Shown here: piece after piece, positions 52,192 through 61,732 of the stretch
How positions within the stretch are numbered: position 1 is the first letter of the stretch
Layout of the letters: each line of letters begins with the position of its first letter
NCBI RefSeq assembly: GCF_014651675.1
Contig: NZ_BMXI01000004.1
Location: forward strand, 186,001-250,000
From: Roseibacillus persicicus
GTDB taxonomy: Bacteria > Verrucomicrobiota > Verrucomicrobiia > Verrucomicrobiales > Akkermansiaceae
Direction of reading: 5' to 3'
DNA: 64,000 bases
Notes under the pieces: model-generated
What the model was told of the DNA's origin: nothing
What the model saw: only the letters and a program-made list of their open reading frames with translations
Databases searched by the model: none
Made by a program: the position numbers and the translations under genes

Positions 52192-53463
52192 CTACTCCTC
52201 GAGGTCGGCGAACACTTCATCGTAGTATTCAAAGAGGTCGCTCTCGCCGACTGCCTTTTGAAAAACCGAGTAGAGAACCTTGGCCTTTTCATTCTCCTCA
52301 AGGTCCAAGAGATAATCCAACGCTGATTCGTAGAACACTTCCTCATCGCGTCCCTGCTTAAAGATTCCGGGAATCTCCTCGCGGATCTGCATCAAATTGC
52401 TGCTGGCCGCCAGACTAGCAGCGCAGGCCCAGGACAACGGATTGTCTTTCAGTCCTCGCAAAGCAGCTTCTCGCGCATGCTCCATATCTCCCAGTTCATA
52501 GTAGCAATCTGAAACCATCTCCAAGACATCACTATCCCAGCCAAAGAGTTTGGCGTGACTGGCGAACTCTTCAATCGCCTCATCATAATTCTCATCCGCA
52601 CTCAGAACCGAACCTTTGAGGTAGTGCCACATCGGACAATCGAAGCCTTCTTGTCTGGCCGCGGCGAGTTCTTCCAATGCCCCTTGCACTTCTCCCTTAA
52701 CCTGAAAGACCGCCACCTTCATCACACTCGCAAAGTTGCGGAAATCGTCAGGCAACTCGGTTTCCGCCAAAGCGAAGATGGGCTTCTCCAACTTGACCCA
52801 AGAATCCGGATCACCCATATCCAGAGTCTGCATCGGCACTACCACCGCCATCACGGCCGGGAACCACTCGGGAACTTTATCCCCCATATTCGCGATCAAG
52901 GCTGCGGTCATGATGCTGGTGGTGCGTAGTCCAACCGAAAGATCCTCGAAGTCATAGGCCCGATAGATATCCTCTTCCTTCACCAGCCACCACCGCATGG
53001 GAGTGGTCACATTCAGTTCGTTATCATAGAGGCGAACATAGACGATGCGCTGACCTGCCTCCAATTTTTCTATTCGAAGGACCTTGAACTTATCGTAGGC
53101 AAGCATCTTCAAGGGAGCGCTCATTGCGTTGATCGCCGTCGGCAAGGCCATTTCGATTGCCCTCACCTTATCTTCTGCAACTCCCTCAAAGGCACCTGCC
53201 TCTTTGGTGGCATTAAACAGTCCTGTTGCGGATAGAAATCGGGTGGCGTCGAGCTCCTTCTTCTTGCGGGTTGCTTTGGAAAGCTGATTGAAATACTGAC
53301 GAATGGCCTTGGGAACCTTCACTGGCTCTGCTCCTTTTTCTTCAGAAAAAACGTCGAGCGCCTGGGCTAACTTGGGGTCGACTTCCACCTCTTCAAGGGA
53401 CTGGGCTTTTATCGATGGAATACCAAGGGAGGCGATGACCAGAAACGTCAGAATGTTTCGCAT
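52192..53463 (-). CDS. Exported protein of unknown function with TPR-like C-terminus
   Basis: 423 residues with signal peptide MRNILTFLVIASLGIPSIKA. The N-terminal half (25-215) is helical with a KAIRQYFNQLSKATRKKKEL stretch and a beta segment IVYVRLYDNELNVTTPMRWW. The C-terminal half has repeated helical pairs reminiscent of TPRs (GALEELAAARQEGFDCPMWH, SVLSADENYDEAIEEFASHA, SDCYYELGDMEHAREAALRG). The extreme C-terminus is acidic. No enzyme motif is seen. It may be a periplasmic scaffold. The 158-base gap to mpl contains nothing recognised. Confidence 0.75.
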   Translation of the reverse strand: MRNILTFLVIASLGIPSIKAQSLEEVEVDPKLAQALDVFSEEKGAEPVKVPKAIRQYFNQLSKATRKKKELDATRFLSATGLFNATKEAGAFEGVAEDKVRAIEMALPTAINAMSAPLKMLAYDKFKVLRIEKLEAGQRIVYVRLYDNELNVTTPMRWWLVKEEDIYRAYDFEDLSVGLRTTSIMTAALIANMGDKVPEWFPAVMAVVVPMQTLDMGDPDSWVKLEKPIFALAETELPDDFRNFASVMKVAVFQVKGEVQGALEELAAARQEGFDCPMWHYLKGSVLSADENYDEAIEEFASHAKLFGWDSDVLEMVSDCYYELGDMEHAREAALRGLKDNPLSWACAASLAASSNLMQIREEIPGIFKQGRDEEVFYESALDYLLDLEENEKAKVLYSVFQKAVGESDLFEYYDEVFADLEE

Positions 53464-53630
53464 AAAAAGGAGTCTAACCTTTCCCAGCTGGTCTGAGAAG
53501 AAACTTGGGATGCACCAGCCCTCTTTTTAAGCCGACACCGACGGCGAGAAAATTTCTCGCAAGATTGATTTCGGAAAACAGTATTGCTAATTCCGCTCGT
53601 AAAATCCACTTTCTGACTAACTTGAAAATC

Positions 53631-56141
53631 ATGAGACTCACTCCCTCCTCCCGCGGCCTTCTCAGCATGGTCTGCCTGTGTGCCCTTTCCGTTTCCACCC
53701 CCGCCCAGGCGGCTCTCCGTCGAGGAGAATCCCCTGTCCCGGACTTTACTGCAGGAGGCGAGAAGGACGACAAACATGATTGGAACCTCGGACCGACTGG
53801 CGCCAGAGGATGGATGTGGGGCTACAAACTCCAGACCAGCAAAGCGCGTCAAATTCTAGTCACCGAAGTCGCCGCAGGCTCACCGGCGGATGGAAAACTG
53901 CAGGTGGGCGATGTCATTCTGGGGGTCAGCGAAGAATCCTTTGCACACGATCCCCGTATGGAATTGGGAACTGCCATTGGCGAAGCGGAAGCTGGCTCGG
54001 GCGAACTGAGCCTTATCCGTTGGCGCGAAGGAGAAACGAGCACCGTGGTTCTGCCGATTGGAAAGAAAGGCGCCTACAGCGAGAACTCTCCCTTTGACTG
54101 CGGAAAGTCCCAGCAGATTCTCGCCGAAGGATGTGCTCACATCGCGAAACGACTCGAAGCGGACTTTGCCGAATTTCGCTCGCCTCTCAGCAAAGGTCCG
54201 GACCGCTTCCGAACCTACTCCAGTGACGACATCATGAACGCGGTGGATGCCATGGCGCTGCTCGCCAGTGGCAAGCCGGAGTATGCCACCCTGGTCACCC
54301 GCTACGCCCATGCCTTCGCACCAGTCAATCTGGAGATTGCGCTGCATTCCCACAGTCGGATGGCCTCCTGGGGCTGGGGCTACATCAACCTTTTTCTCTG
54401 CGAATACTTTCTGGCAACAGGCGACGAAGCCGTCCTTCCTGCCATCGAACTCTACACCACCAACATCGCCAAAGGACAAAGCTTCATCGGCTCCTGGGGA
54501 CATGCCATGGCGTGGCCGGACAAGAATGCGGGCAAGCTCCACGGCGTGCTGTCCGGCTACGGAGCGCTCAATAGCGCCGGCCTGATTTGCCATCTCTCGC
54601 TGGTGTTAGGAAAGGAATGCGGAGTTAAAAACGATGAGGTCGATGATGCCATCGCCAAGGCGAACAAGTTCATTGGCTTCTATGCCAACAAAGGCTCGAT
54701 TCCCTACGGAGATCACCTGCCCAACTGGGACCGACATGATGACAACGGCAAAAACTCGATGGCCGCAGTCCTCTTTGATCTGCAGGACCAGAGCGAGCGC
54801 GTCCGCTTTTTTTCAAAGATGACGGTAGCGTCCTACGGCGAGCGCGAACGAGGTCACACCGGCAACTACTTCAGCCTCCTCTGGGGACCGTTGGGAGCCC
54901 GACGGGCAGGCAGCGAAGCCACCACCGCATTCATGAAACCCCAGCGCTGGTTCTATGACTTGAACCGTTCTTGGGACGGCAGCTTCCCCTATCAGGGCGG
55001 GGCCAACTCGGGGAAAGGCGAGCACTCCTACGCGGGATGGGACAGCACCGGAGCCTTCATGCTGACCTACGCGCTCTCTCTCAAAAGACTCTATATCACC
55101 GGTCGGGGAACCTCTCCTGCCAATCAGTTGGCGGGCTCGGAACTGGACTCCGTGATTACCGATGGCGCGGACTTCACCGTCTGGGACGAAGGTCTCGCTC
55201 CTTATCGTAAAAAGACTGCAGAGGTGCTTTTGCAAGACCTGCAAAGCTGGTCCCCTGCGGTGCGCTTCCGGGCGGCCCAAGCCTTGGCTGAAAAGGAAGG
55301 CAGTGAAGCCCATCTTCCCGACCTCATCGCGATGCTCAATGCCGAGAACCTCACCGCCCGCTATGGAGCCTGTCAGGGTCTGGCCGCTTTCGAGGAACGA
55401 GCCCAATCCGCGGTCGAGCCTTTGCAAGCCCTCCTCTGGTCCGAAGACACCTGGCTCCGGATTCAAGCCGTGTCCGCGCTTTCCAATATCGGAGAAGCTT
55501 CCAAGTCGGCAATCCCCGCCCTCCTTCGCCTGGCGATTGTGGAAGACGAATCCGACCCTCTGGAAATCACCCAACGCTACCTGGCTCTCGGCCTCTTTGA
55601 TTCCAAAAAGATTCTTGGCAACGTCGGCTTGTTAGCCAACTCGGTTGAAAACGTGGATCGGGATCTTCTTTTTCAAGCGGTTCAAAAGATTCTCACCAAT
55701 CCCGATGGCAGAACGCGGGAAACGGTGGCCTCCGTCTATCGCAATCTCAGCTACGAGGAGCTGAAGCCACTGCTGCCAGCGATTCTCAAAGCGATCAAAG
55801 AGCCCAGTCCCAGCGGCGTGATGTTCGCCAGCGGAATCCGCATCAATGGCATCGAACTCTTGGCAAAATATCGCATCGAAGAAGGAATGGCACTCTGCCT
55901 TGATATTCTGGAAATTGACAAGTGGGGCAAGCGCAAGCGATTGGACCAGTGTCTCTCCGTCCTGGCCACCTACGGAGGGGCGGCTAAGCCTTTGCTTCCT
56001 CGCCTTCGTCAGTTGGAAAACGACCTGCAGGTCCATCCCGAAGCTACCGGCCTGACTCCACAGAGAGAATACTTGCACCAACTCATCAAAGACATCGAAA
56101 CAGCGGAAGAAGAGGTCGAGCTGCGAAGCATGAAGGAGTAG
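53631..56141 (+). CDS. Secreted PDZ / alpha-toroid / HEAT-repeat protein (DUF6288-like)
   Basis: 836 residues from the ATG at 53631; MRLTPSSRGLLSMVCLCALS to PAQAA is a signal peptide. A PDZ domain (58-143) shows WMWGYKLQTSKARQILVTEV and AAGSPADGKLQVGDVILGVS. A helical region (160-500), rich in Trp, Gly and His (HSRMASWGWGYINLFLCEY, GSWGHAMAWPDKNAGKLHGV), looks like an alpha/alpha toroid. HEAT repeats (about 530-800: RFRAAQALAEKEGSEAHLPD, IQAVSALSNIGEASKSAIPA) follow. The domain order resembles DUF6288 proteins of Verrucomicrobia; function unknown. The frame extends to 53505, but the chosen ATG heads the signal peptide. The 167-base gap before it includes an AT-rich promoter-like stretch. Confidence 0.82.
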   Translation: MRLTPSSRGLLSMVCLCALSVSTPAQAALRRGESPVPDFTAGGEKDDKHDWNLGPTGARGWMWGYKLQTSKARQILVTEVAAGSPADGKLQVGDVILGVSEESFAHDPRMELGTAIGEAEAGSGELSLIRWREGETSTVVLPIGKKGAYSENSPFDCGKSQQILAEGCAHIAKRLEADFAEFRSPLSKGPDRFRTYSSDDIMNAVDAMALLASGKPEYATLVTRYAHAFAPVNLEIALHSHSRMASWGWGYINLFLCEYFLATGDEAVLPAIELYTTNIAKGQSFIGSWGHAMAWPDKNAGKLHGVLSGYGALNSAGLICHLSLVLGKECGVKNDEVDDAIAKANKFIGFYANKGSIPYGDHLPNWDRHDDNGKNSMAAVLFDLQDQSERVRFFSKMTVASYGERERGHTGNYFSLLWGPLGARRAGSEATTAFMKPQRWFYDLNRSWDGSFPYQGGANSGKGEHSYAGWDSTGAFMLTYALSLKRLYITGRGTSPANQLAGSELDSVITDGADFTVWDEGLAPYRKKTAEVLLQDLQSWSPAVRFRAAQALAEKEGSEAHLPDLIAMLNAENLTARYGACQGLAAFEERAQSAVEPLQALLWSEDTWLRIQAVSALSNIGEASKSAIPALLRLAIVEDESDPLEITQRYLALGLFDSKKILGNVGLLANSVENVDRDLLFQAVQKILTNPDGRTRETVASVYRNLSYEELKPLLPAILKAIKEPSPSGVMFASGIRINGIELLAKYRIEEGMALCLDILEIDKWGKRKRLDQCLSVLATYGGAAKPLLPRLRQLENDLQVHPEATGLTPQREYLHQLIKDIETAEEEVELRSMKE

Positions 56142-56218
56142 GGTCGGAATAGAGGCGAAGAGTTGGAGAACAGCGGGGTAGAATCCCCCCATCTTACTCG
56201 CCCTAGCCTAGTCGGCCA

Positions 56219-56788
56219 TTACTCTTCGCCTTTTCTCCCTTCCCTCACCCAGCCAGGAAGGTGGCGCCAGATGCGATGAAAGCCATAGCCGCCGGAAGTC
56301 ATTTCGCCGACGGCCTCGTCAGCGGACCAGCCCTGCTTTTCGATTCGATAGACGGCACACATCGCTCCTGTTCGATCGGAGCCGTGCTTGCAATGAACGA
56401 GAATCGGCTTGGGCGAATTCTCTAACAAGTGGAGAAACCGATCATCATCCTCACCATCGGGACTCCAAGTCAGAATCGGGATGCGTTCCGTTTTCAGAGT
56501 AGTGCCGGACACCTCCTCTTCATCGTCGGAAAAGGCCCGCAAATTGATCACGGTGCGAACGCCTTTTTCTTCCAAAGCTGCCATACCCTCCGCGGTCGGT
56601 TGGGCGCTGCGATAAAGCTCCGGCGAGACCTGATAGAGATTGGGCACTCCCGCCAAGCGGACCGGCTGAGCCCACTTGGCTGGACGAAGACTCGGCGGCA
56701 GCGCGGGAGTCTGAGCGCAAGAGACCAAGAAAAAAGGGGCCAAGACCATGGAGCATAGACTCCAACGCATTGTTCTTGGCTCCTTCAT
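56219..56788 (-). CDS. Lipoprotein dual-specificity/tyrosine phosphatase-like protein
   Basis: 189 residues from the ATG at 56788. The signal peptide ends in a lipobox, FFLVSC at C24, so the protein should be lipid-anchored outside the cytoplasm. The phosphatase P-loop is H132-C133-K-H-G-S-D-R139-T (CX5R). NLYQVSPELYRSAQPTAEGM and GVRTVINLRAF are typical of the DSP family found in bacterial lipoproteins and in fused phosphatases. An ATG at 56770 would remove six residues and is an alternative start. The substrate (protein, lipid or phosphoinositide-like) is unknown. It begins 14 bases after the alpha/beta hydrolase gene, on the same strand. Confidence 0.86.
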   Translation of the reverse strand: MKEPRTMRWSLCSMVLAPFFLVSCAQTPALPPSLRPAKWAQPVRLAGVPNLYQVSPELYRSAQPTAEGMAALEEKGVRTVINLRAFSDDEEEVSGTTLKTERIPILTWSPDGEDDDRFLHLLENSPKPILVHCKHGSDRTGAMCAVYRIEKQGWSADEAVGEMTSGGYGFHRIWRHLPGWVREGRKGEE

Positions 56789-56802
56789 TTCAAATCGAAT
56801 TT

Positions 56803-57603
56803 CTAACTCCCCACGAAGTCGAGAACGCGCTGATTGAAGTCTTCCAAATTCTCCCAATGGAACGCGTGCCCTGAGGCGGGATAAAGGTGCAGCGTGCTGT
56901 TCGGCAGCGCGGCATGAATCTCGTCCGCCATCCATCGGGGGGTGAACTGATCGTCTTCCCCACCGATGACGAGGCAAGGAGCTTTGATATCCTTCAGCTG
57001 GTCGTAGACATCGTGATTGATGCAGGCGGCCGCTTGTCCACAGAGACCGTGGAGAGGTTGTGGATTTTCATTCTCCATCGCCGCCTGTCGCCCCTCTAAC
57101 ATCGACTGGTAGACTTCGGAATCATCCCAGCTCTTTTTGGCAAAGATGAGCAGCTGAATGTATTCCATAAACTCTGCAGGAGAGACCTTGGCCTTGAGTG
57201 TTTTGATGTGTTCGAAAACCGACTTGGCGTAGGCATCGCAGCGCGCCCAAGAGCACATCAAGACCACGTTCTTGACCTTGTCAGGATGACGCAGGGCCAG
57301 TTGCTGGGCGATGATGCTGCCCATGGAGCAGCCCACAATGTTGGCGCTTTCGATTCCCAGCGCGTCCATCAGGCCGGCGTAATCATCGGCCATCATCGCA
57401 CTGGTGTAGTCGCCTTCCGGCTTGTCTGTGAGACCGACTCCGCGGTTGTCAGGAGTGATGCACTGGTAGTGCTGGCTCCAGACCTTCACGTGTTCTTCCC
57501 AGACTTCGCCGGGCGCGGTGATGCCCATGATGCAGATGAGGGGCTCGCCCTCGCCATGCACCTCGTAGTTCATCTCGATTCCGTTGGTAGATACTGTTGG
57601 CAT
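56803..57603 (-). CDS. Alpha/beta hydrolase
   Basis: 266 residues. Single-domain hydrolase fold with the nucleophile elbow G91-C-S93-M-G-S, the oxyanion region CIMGITAPGEVWE, the acid in GGEDDQFTPRWM and the catalytic His in PASGHAFHWEN. The sequence NRGVGLTDKPEGDYTSAMMA resembles 3-oxoadipate enol-lactonase and related esterases. No signal peptide, so cytoplasmic. No aromatic-degradation genes are nearby, so the substrate is open. It is followed by the lipoprotein phosphatase and lies 19 bases after the sugar isomerase pair, in one probable four-gene unit. Confidence 0.9.
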   Translation of the reverse strand: MPTVSTNGIEMNYEVHGEGEPLICIMGITAPGEVWEEHVKVWSQHYQCITPDNRGVGLTDKPEGDYTSAMMADDYAGLMDALGIESANIVGCSMGSIIAQQLALRHPDKVKNVVLMCSWARCDAYAKSVFEHIKTLKAKVSPAEFMEYIQLLIFAKKSWDDSEVYQSMLEGRQAAMENENPQPLHGLCGQAAACINHDVYDQLKDIKAPCLVIGGEDDQFTPRWMADEIHAALPNSTLHLYPASGHAFHWENLEDFNQRVLDFVGS

Positions 57604-57622
57604 AGGTTTTTGCTGAAGAAAT

Positions 57623-58438
57623 TTAGGTCAAAGAAGGAATGAGGGTTTCGCGAATCCACTGGCCGTCGTGGAGGGTCACGCCATCCGGATCATCCACCGC
57701 GCGGGGAGCCTCGTCTTCGCAGATGACCCACCCGTCATAGTCGCGGTCCTTGAGCCATTGGGTCACCCCGACGAGGTCGACCTTGCCCTGCCCCATGAGC
57801 GCGAACTCGGGGTTGCCGTCCCAGTCCTTGTAGTGAACGTGGTTGATGAGGTCGGCATATTCTTTCATTTTGCCAAGCGGATCCATGCCGCCATTGATGA
57901 TGTGCCCCACATCGGGAGTCCAGCCCGTGACCGAAGTATCGAGGCCCTCGAGGATGACCTTGTAATCCTCCTCGGTGCGATTGGTCGAGGTCTCCGGTGA
58001 GTTGGGGTGAAAGCTGCACTTGATGCCCGCATCGGCCGCCCGACGCGAAACCGCGTTCACGTTCGCCACCAGGTTCTTGCGGCGTTGTTCTAGATCATGG
58101 CGCCCCGTCGGCATCTGCACGGTGCACAGAACCGCGCCCGGAAAGCGCTTGAGCAACTCGATGGCCCGGGCGGCACTTTCTTTTTCCGCTTCTGTTTCCT
58201 CGGGATGATTCCAGTCTTCCACAAAGGCGATGGCGGCCAGTTCGACGCCATGCTTTTGCAAGCTCTCGGCCAAGAGACCCGGGTCCGCAAGGTCTCCCAT
58301 CCAAGGGAAAATCGGCTCGATACCAGTCATCCCCGCCTTGGCGGTGACCTCGATCATGTGATCGAGCTTGTTGGCCCAATAAGCTCCCGATTCCTTCATG
58401 AACCAGGTGTAACATTCGTTTCCAAATTTCATTTTCAT
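57623..58438 (-). CDS. Xylose isomerase-like TIM barrel protein 1 (sugar isomerase/epimerase family)
   Basis: 271 residues from the ATG at 58438. AP-endonuclease-2/xylose-isomerase-like barrel: FGNECYTWFMKESGAYW, AGMTGIEPIFPW, IAFVEDWNHPEE, KCSFHPNSPET, WTPDVGHIINGG and HVHYKDWDGN, with metal ligands (Glu, Asp, His, Glu) at the usual strand ends, then VICEDEAP. Members isomerise or epimerise sugars, inositols or hydroxypyruvate-type compounds. Its start overlaps the stop of a second family member by 4 bases, so the two are coupled and may act on successive intermediates. Confidence 0.87.
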   Translation of the reverse strand: MKMKFGNECYTWFMKESGAYWANKLDHMIEVTAKAGMTGIEPIFPWMGDLADPGLLAESLQKHGVELAAIAFVEDWNHPEETEAEKESAARAIELLKRFPGAVLCTVQMPTGRHDLEQRRKNLVANVNAVSRRAADAGIKCSFHPNSPETSTNRTEEDYKVILEGLDTSVTGWTPDVGHIINGGMDPLGKMKEYADLINHVHYKDWDGNPEFALMGQGKVDLVGVTQWLKDRDYDGWVICEDEAPRAVDDPDGVTLHDGQWIRETLIPSLT

Positions 58439-59283
58439 ACCTTGTGTTTGGCGTGCATTTCTTTGACGAACTGGTAGCCGTTGCGGCAAATATCCATGCG
58501 GGGATTGTAGTCGCGCCACACGTTGATGGCGTTGGCGAAATCGACATCATCACGCGAGAAAGCCTCGATGGTGTAGTAGCCATCGTAGCCTGTTTTCGCG
58601 ACTGCGGAGAAGATCTCATCAAAAGGAATATGCCCTTCACCCGGGGTGCCGCGATCGTTTTCGCTGATGTGCACGTGAGCCATCACTGGGGCGATGGTTT
58701 CAATGGCTTGGGTGAAAGACTTCTCCTCCACATTGGCGTGGTGACTATCGAACATTCCCCGCACATTGGGGTGGTCCACCAAGTCCACGAGATGACGAAG
58801 CTGGGCCATGGTGTTGCAGAGATAGCACTCGAAGCGATTGAGAGACTCCGGAGTCAAGGTGATGCCAGCTAGCGCCGCATGCTCACCCGCCGCGCGCAAC
58901 ACTTCTGCCGAACGCTCATACTCGAACTGTTGGGGTGCATTGCGGGAGAAATTGGCGAAGGCCGAGTGGAACGGGCCACAAATGTTTTTCCCGCCCGCAG
59001 CGTGGATGTTGTCGATGGCTTCCTTCAGCTTATCAAGAGCCGCCTGCCGGACCTTGGGGTCTTCCGAGATGGGGTCTTGATCAGGTCCCACGCCCAGACA
59101 TCCATTCACCTCCATGTCGATGGATTTGGCAAAAGCGCCCAATTCGTCATAGCTTGCACGCTCTGGACTGGCCAAAAATACTTCCACACCATCGTATCCA
59201 ATGGCCTTCAACTCCTCAATGGCACCAAAGTGTTCGCTCGTAATGTGAGTCGACCACAGGTGCATGTTTAATCCGATTTTCAT
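58435..59283 (-). CDS. Xylose isomerase-like TIM barrel protein 2 (psicose/tagatose epimerase-like)
   Basis: 282 residues from the ATG at 59283 (MKIGLNMHLWSTHITSEHF). IGYDGVEVFLASPE, NICGPFHSAFANFS, LTPESLNRFECYLCNT with the metal Glu, VRGMFDSHHANVEE (Asp, His) and HVHISENDRGTPGEGHIPF form the D-psicose/D-tagatose 3-epimerase pattern, with Mn or Co expected. The frame extends to 59325 but the chosen ATG begins at the first beta strand. It is the first gene of a minus-strand unit with the second isomerase, the hydrolase and the phosphatase. The sugar substrate cannot be named. Confidence 0.88.
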   Translation of the reverse strand: MKIGLNMHLWSTHITSEHFGAIEELKAIGYDGVEVFLASPERASYDELGAFAKSIDMEVNGCLGVGPDQDPISEDPKVRQAALDKLKEAIDNIHAAGGKNICGPFHSAFANFSRNAPQQFEYERSAEVLRAAGEHAALAGITLTPESLNRFECYLCNTMAQLRHLVDLVDHPNVRGMFDSHHANVEEKSFTQAIETIAPVMAHVHISENDRGTPGEGHIPFDEIFSAVAKTGYDGYYTIEAFSRDDVDFANAINVWRDYNPRMDICRNGYQFVKEMHAKHKV

Positions 59284-59611
59284 AAATTTGTCAGGTTTAC
59301 GCCGACGAGCAACTTGCTTGCGCACCCCTTATTAGGGACACGTCCGCAGGCTAGCCAGTTTGGAAAAAATAAATTGGTTTTTCCCTGCACTCGAACGAGC
59401 CCCCAGCCGCAAAACGCCTTTGAAGGCAACCTTCTACGCCTCGTCACTACGATGAACACCCCTCTCCCCTTTCTTCCGATCACGTCGAAAGATTGTGAGG
59501 GTCTCCTTTGACCACAAAGCTCTTCGGGGCCTTCCTTGGGGAAAGAGGATTTCGAGAATTCCTCTTTCTGCACATTGCTTCTCTGCTAGAAAAAGAATCG
59601 TGGCGGAAAAA
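59284..59611. other. Intergenic region between isomerase operon and sensor kinase
   Basis: 328 bases between divergent genes. It contains an AT-rich stretch with the inverted repeat GGAAAAA...TTTTTCC (59362-59368 and 59378-59384), which may be part of a promoter. No gene, RNA or repeat family is recognised. The kinase frame is open back to 59495, so an earlier kinase start is possible. Confidence 0.5.
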
Positions 59612-61726
59612 ATGTGCACCAGAGCCCTTCCCCAAACGCGGAGTCTCGTCTCAGTGTTCACGACTTTCGGCTTTGGATGGTTGCTCTTTCTGGGGTCGAC
59701 GTCCGGAAGTCCCTCCAGTCCGTTCTATTCCGACCCCTTGCGGCCTCCCCCTCCTGAAACCTGCTCGCACTCGAAGATTCCCTTCTACCAACTGAGTTCG
59801 CATCTCCAGAGACTGAGAAAGAGCATAGAAAAAGAAGAACGGGAGCTGGAAGCCCTGGCACCCTTGCAGCTGGGGGTTCAGTTTGATGATTTCGGCTACC
59901 ACAGTGATTTTATCCCTGCTGTGGAAGAGGTTCCCGACGAGCCCCTGTGGACACTGGACCTGATTCCCGGTTCCTTTCCGACCTTGGCCTTGGTGCTCGT
60001 TCCGGCCTTCGACCAACGGCTCCCCAACCTTCGCGGCTACGCCTTTCCGAAACGTTTCCGCATCCGTTCCGTCGACAGTGAGGACGATCCTGGAAAAATT
60101 CTGGTCGATTGGACCAGCCGCGATTTTCCCGATCCCGGAAATCGTCCGGTGTATTTTTCCTTTCCCCAAGACGAGGCTCCCGAGGATCGTCTCCGTCTCG
60201 AAGTCTTTGCCGGTCACGAACAAAATGGAGAGGAGTTCTTCGCCCTCGGGCGTATTCATCCCATTCGGCAGGGTGAACAGCAAAAAGCGGGAGTCGAGGA
60301 CGTCTCCTCGAGCTTTGACTCCCCACCCTTCTGGAGCTCTGAGGCCTTGGTTTCCTCGCGCCAGAGCCTGGGGATGCCTCTCTCCGCAGAGAAATCCGAA
60401 TCGAAGGACCTCGTTCTCAAGCTCCCCGCCGAAACCTTGGAGGGAACTTTGGTTTTTCGAATCGAGCTCGACGAACCGCAAATCCTCGGGTGGGTGAATC
60501 TCTATCCGGGAAAAAACCCGGAGGGAGTCAATCTCCCCGGCTACGGCTTCCCCAAGCACCTGCGACTTTACCGTGTCGAACAAGACGATAAACCTAATGA
60601 ACGTGCGCGTCGTTTTCCCTTGGGGGAACCGGTCAACTGGGAGCAGCCCAGCGACCAAATGATCCGGATTCCCGGAGGGGGCTCCCCGATTAAAGCCTTG
60701 GAGATTTCTTGCAACGACTTCCCAAGCTACCAGGGGCAAGCGGTCTTTTCGCTTGGAGAAATCGAGATTGTGCGTTCGGGCCAGAATTATTCCAGAGGCC
60801 GAAAAATCACCACTCGCAACTTCAGTCTGCCGGATGAGACTGACCTCGACCTCCTGGTGGACGGCAAGGTGGGAGGTCATTCCATCTTGCCTTTGCCAGA
60901 ATGGTTCCAGCAACTGGCCAAGGGAAAAGCGCACGAGGCGAGACTGGTCAGCCTCAATGCCGAACTCGCAGTAGCCACTGCCAGATGGAAGACCCTGCAA
61001 GAGCGGGCTCTACTCACTTTTGGCTTCTTTCTCTTGTTAGCTGCAGCGGCAGTAGTGGTCATCATCCGCCGGAGCCGAACGCAAGCGCGACTGAGTCTGC
61101 GGAAACAGATTCACTCCGACTTGCACGATGATGTGGGCAGTAGCCTCGGGAGTATTTCCTTGATTGCGGAGCAGCTGCAGCAAGCCAAGTTGGACGAAGA
61201 AGTCCGCGAGGACCTGGGTGACTTGGCCCTGATTGCCCGCGAGGCCTGGGCCTCCTTGCGCGACATTGTGTGGGTGATCGATGAGGACTCCATTCGTCTC
61301 CCGGCCCTCATCGATCAATTGAGCGAGCGGGCCAAACGGGTGCTGGCCGGCACCACGGTTTCCGTGGAAACACCCGAAGCTTGCCCGAACTCCAAGGTTT
61401 CCCTTCCTTTCAAGAGGCACTTCATCATGTTCTTCAAGGAAGTCCTGCACAACTGCGCCCGTCATTCCCACGCCACCGAGGTTCACCTCAAGTTCCGCAT
61501 CATCGATGAAGCCCTGCAGGTCTCGGTTCGCGACAATGGTTGTGGCTTCAACCCCGAGATGGCTTCAGGCGGACTGGGCTTGGAGAATATCCGCAATCGG
61601 GCGCAAGAGATGGCTGGCCAGCTGACGCTGAATTCCAGTCTTGGAGAAGGGACTCAGGTCGTATTAGAAGTTCCTCTGAAGGCCTTGCTGAACCAGTCTG
61701 ATCACTCCTACAAGACTTCAAACTAG
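59612..61726 (+). CDS. Sensor histidine kinase, HisKA_3 (NarL/DesK) type, with duplicated sensor region
   Basis: 704 residues from the ATG at 59612. A first hydrophobic segment (about 10-32, SLVSVFTTFGFGWLLFLGST) and a second at about 465-486 (LLTFGFFLLLAAAAVVVII) frame a large extracellular region. That region has a coiled stretch and two similar beta-rich units, each with a 'GYAFPKRFRI' or 'GYGFPKHLRL' motif, resembling galactose-binding modules. The cytoplasmic part has HisKA_3 with the phospho-His H505 in DLHDDVGSSLG, then HATPase_c: FKEVLHNCARHSHA, DNGCGF and GGLGLENIRNRAQ. It phosphorylates the response regulator encoded 6 bases downstream. The start is uncertain: the frame opens at 59495, but 59612 gives a signal-anchor N-terminus. 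Confidence 0.88.
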   Translation: MCTRALPQTRSLVSVFTTFGFGWLLFLGSTSGSPSSPFYSDPLRPPPPETCSHSKIPFYQLSSHLQRLRKSIEKEERELEALAPLQLGVQFDDFGYHSDFIPAVEEVPDEPLWTLDLIPGSFPTLALVLVPAFDQRLPNLRGYAFPKRFRIRSVDSEDDPGKILVDWTSRDFPDPGNRPVYFSFPQDEAPEDRLRLEVFAGHEQNGEEFFALGRIHPIRQGEQQKAGVEDVSSSFDSPPFWSSEALVSSRQSLGMPLSAEKSESKDLVLKLPAETLEGTLVFRIELDEPQILGWVNLYPGKNPEGVNLPGYGFPKHLRLYRVEQDDKPNERARRFPLGEPVNWEQPSDQMIRIPGGGSPIKALEISCNDFPSYQGQAVFSLGEIEIVRSGQNYSRGRKITTRNFSLPDETDLDLLVDGKVGGHSILPLPEWFQQLAKGKAHEARLVSLNAELAVATARWKTLQERALLTFGFFLLLAAAAVVVIIRRSRTQARLSLRKQIHSDLHDDVGSSLGSISLIAEQLQQAKLDEEVREDLGDLALIAREAWASLRDIVWVIDEDSIRLPALIDQLSERAKRVLAGTTVSVETPEACPNSKVSLPFKRHFIMFFKEVLHNCARHSHATEVHLKFRIIDEALQVSVRDNGCGFNPEMASGGLGLENIRNRAQEMAGQLTLNSSLGEGTQVVLEVPLKALLNQSDHSYKTSN

Positions 61727-61732
61727 AATCTC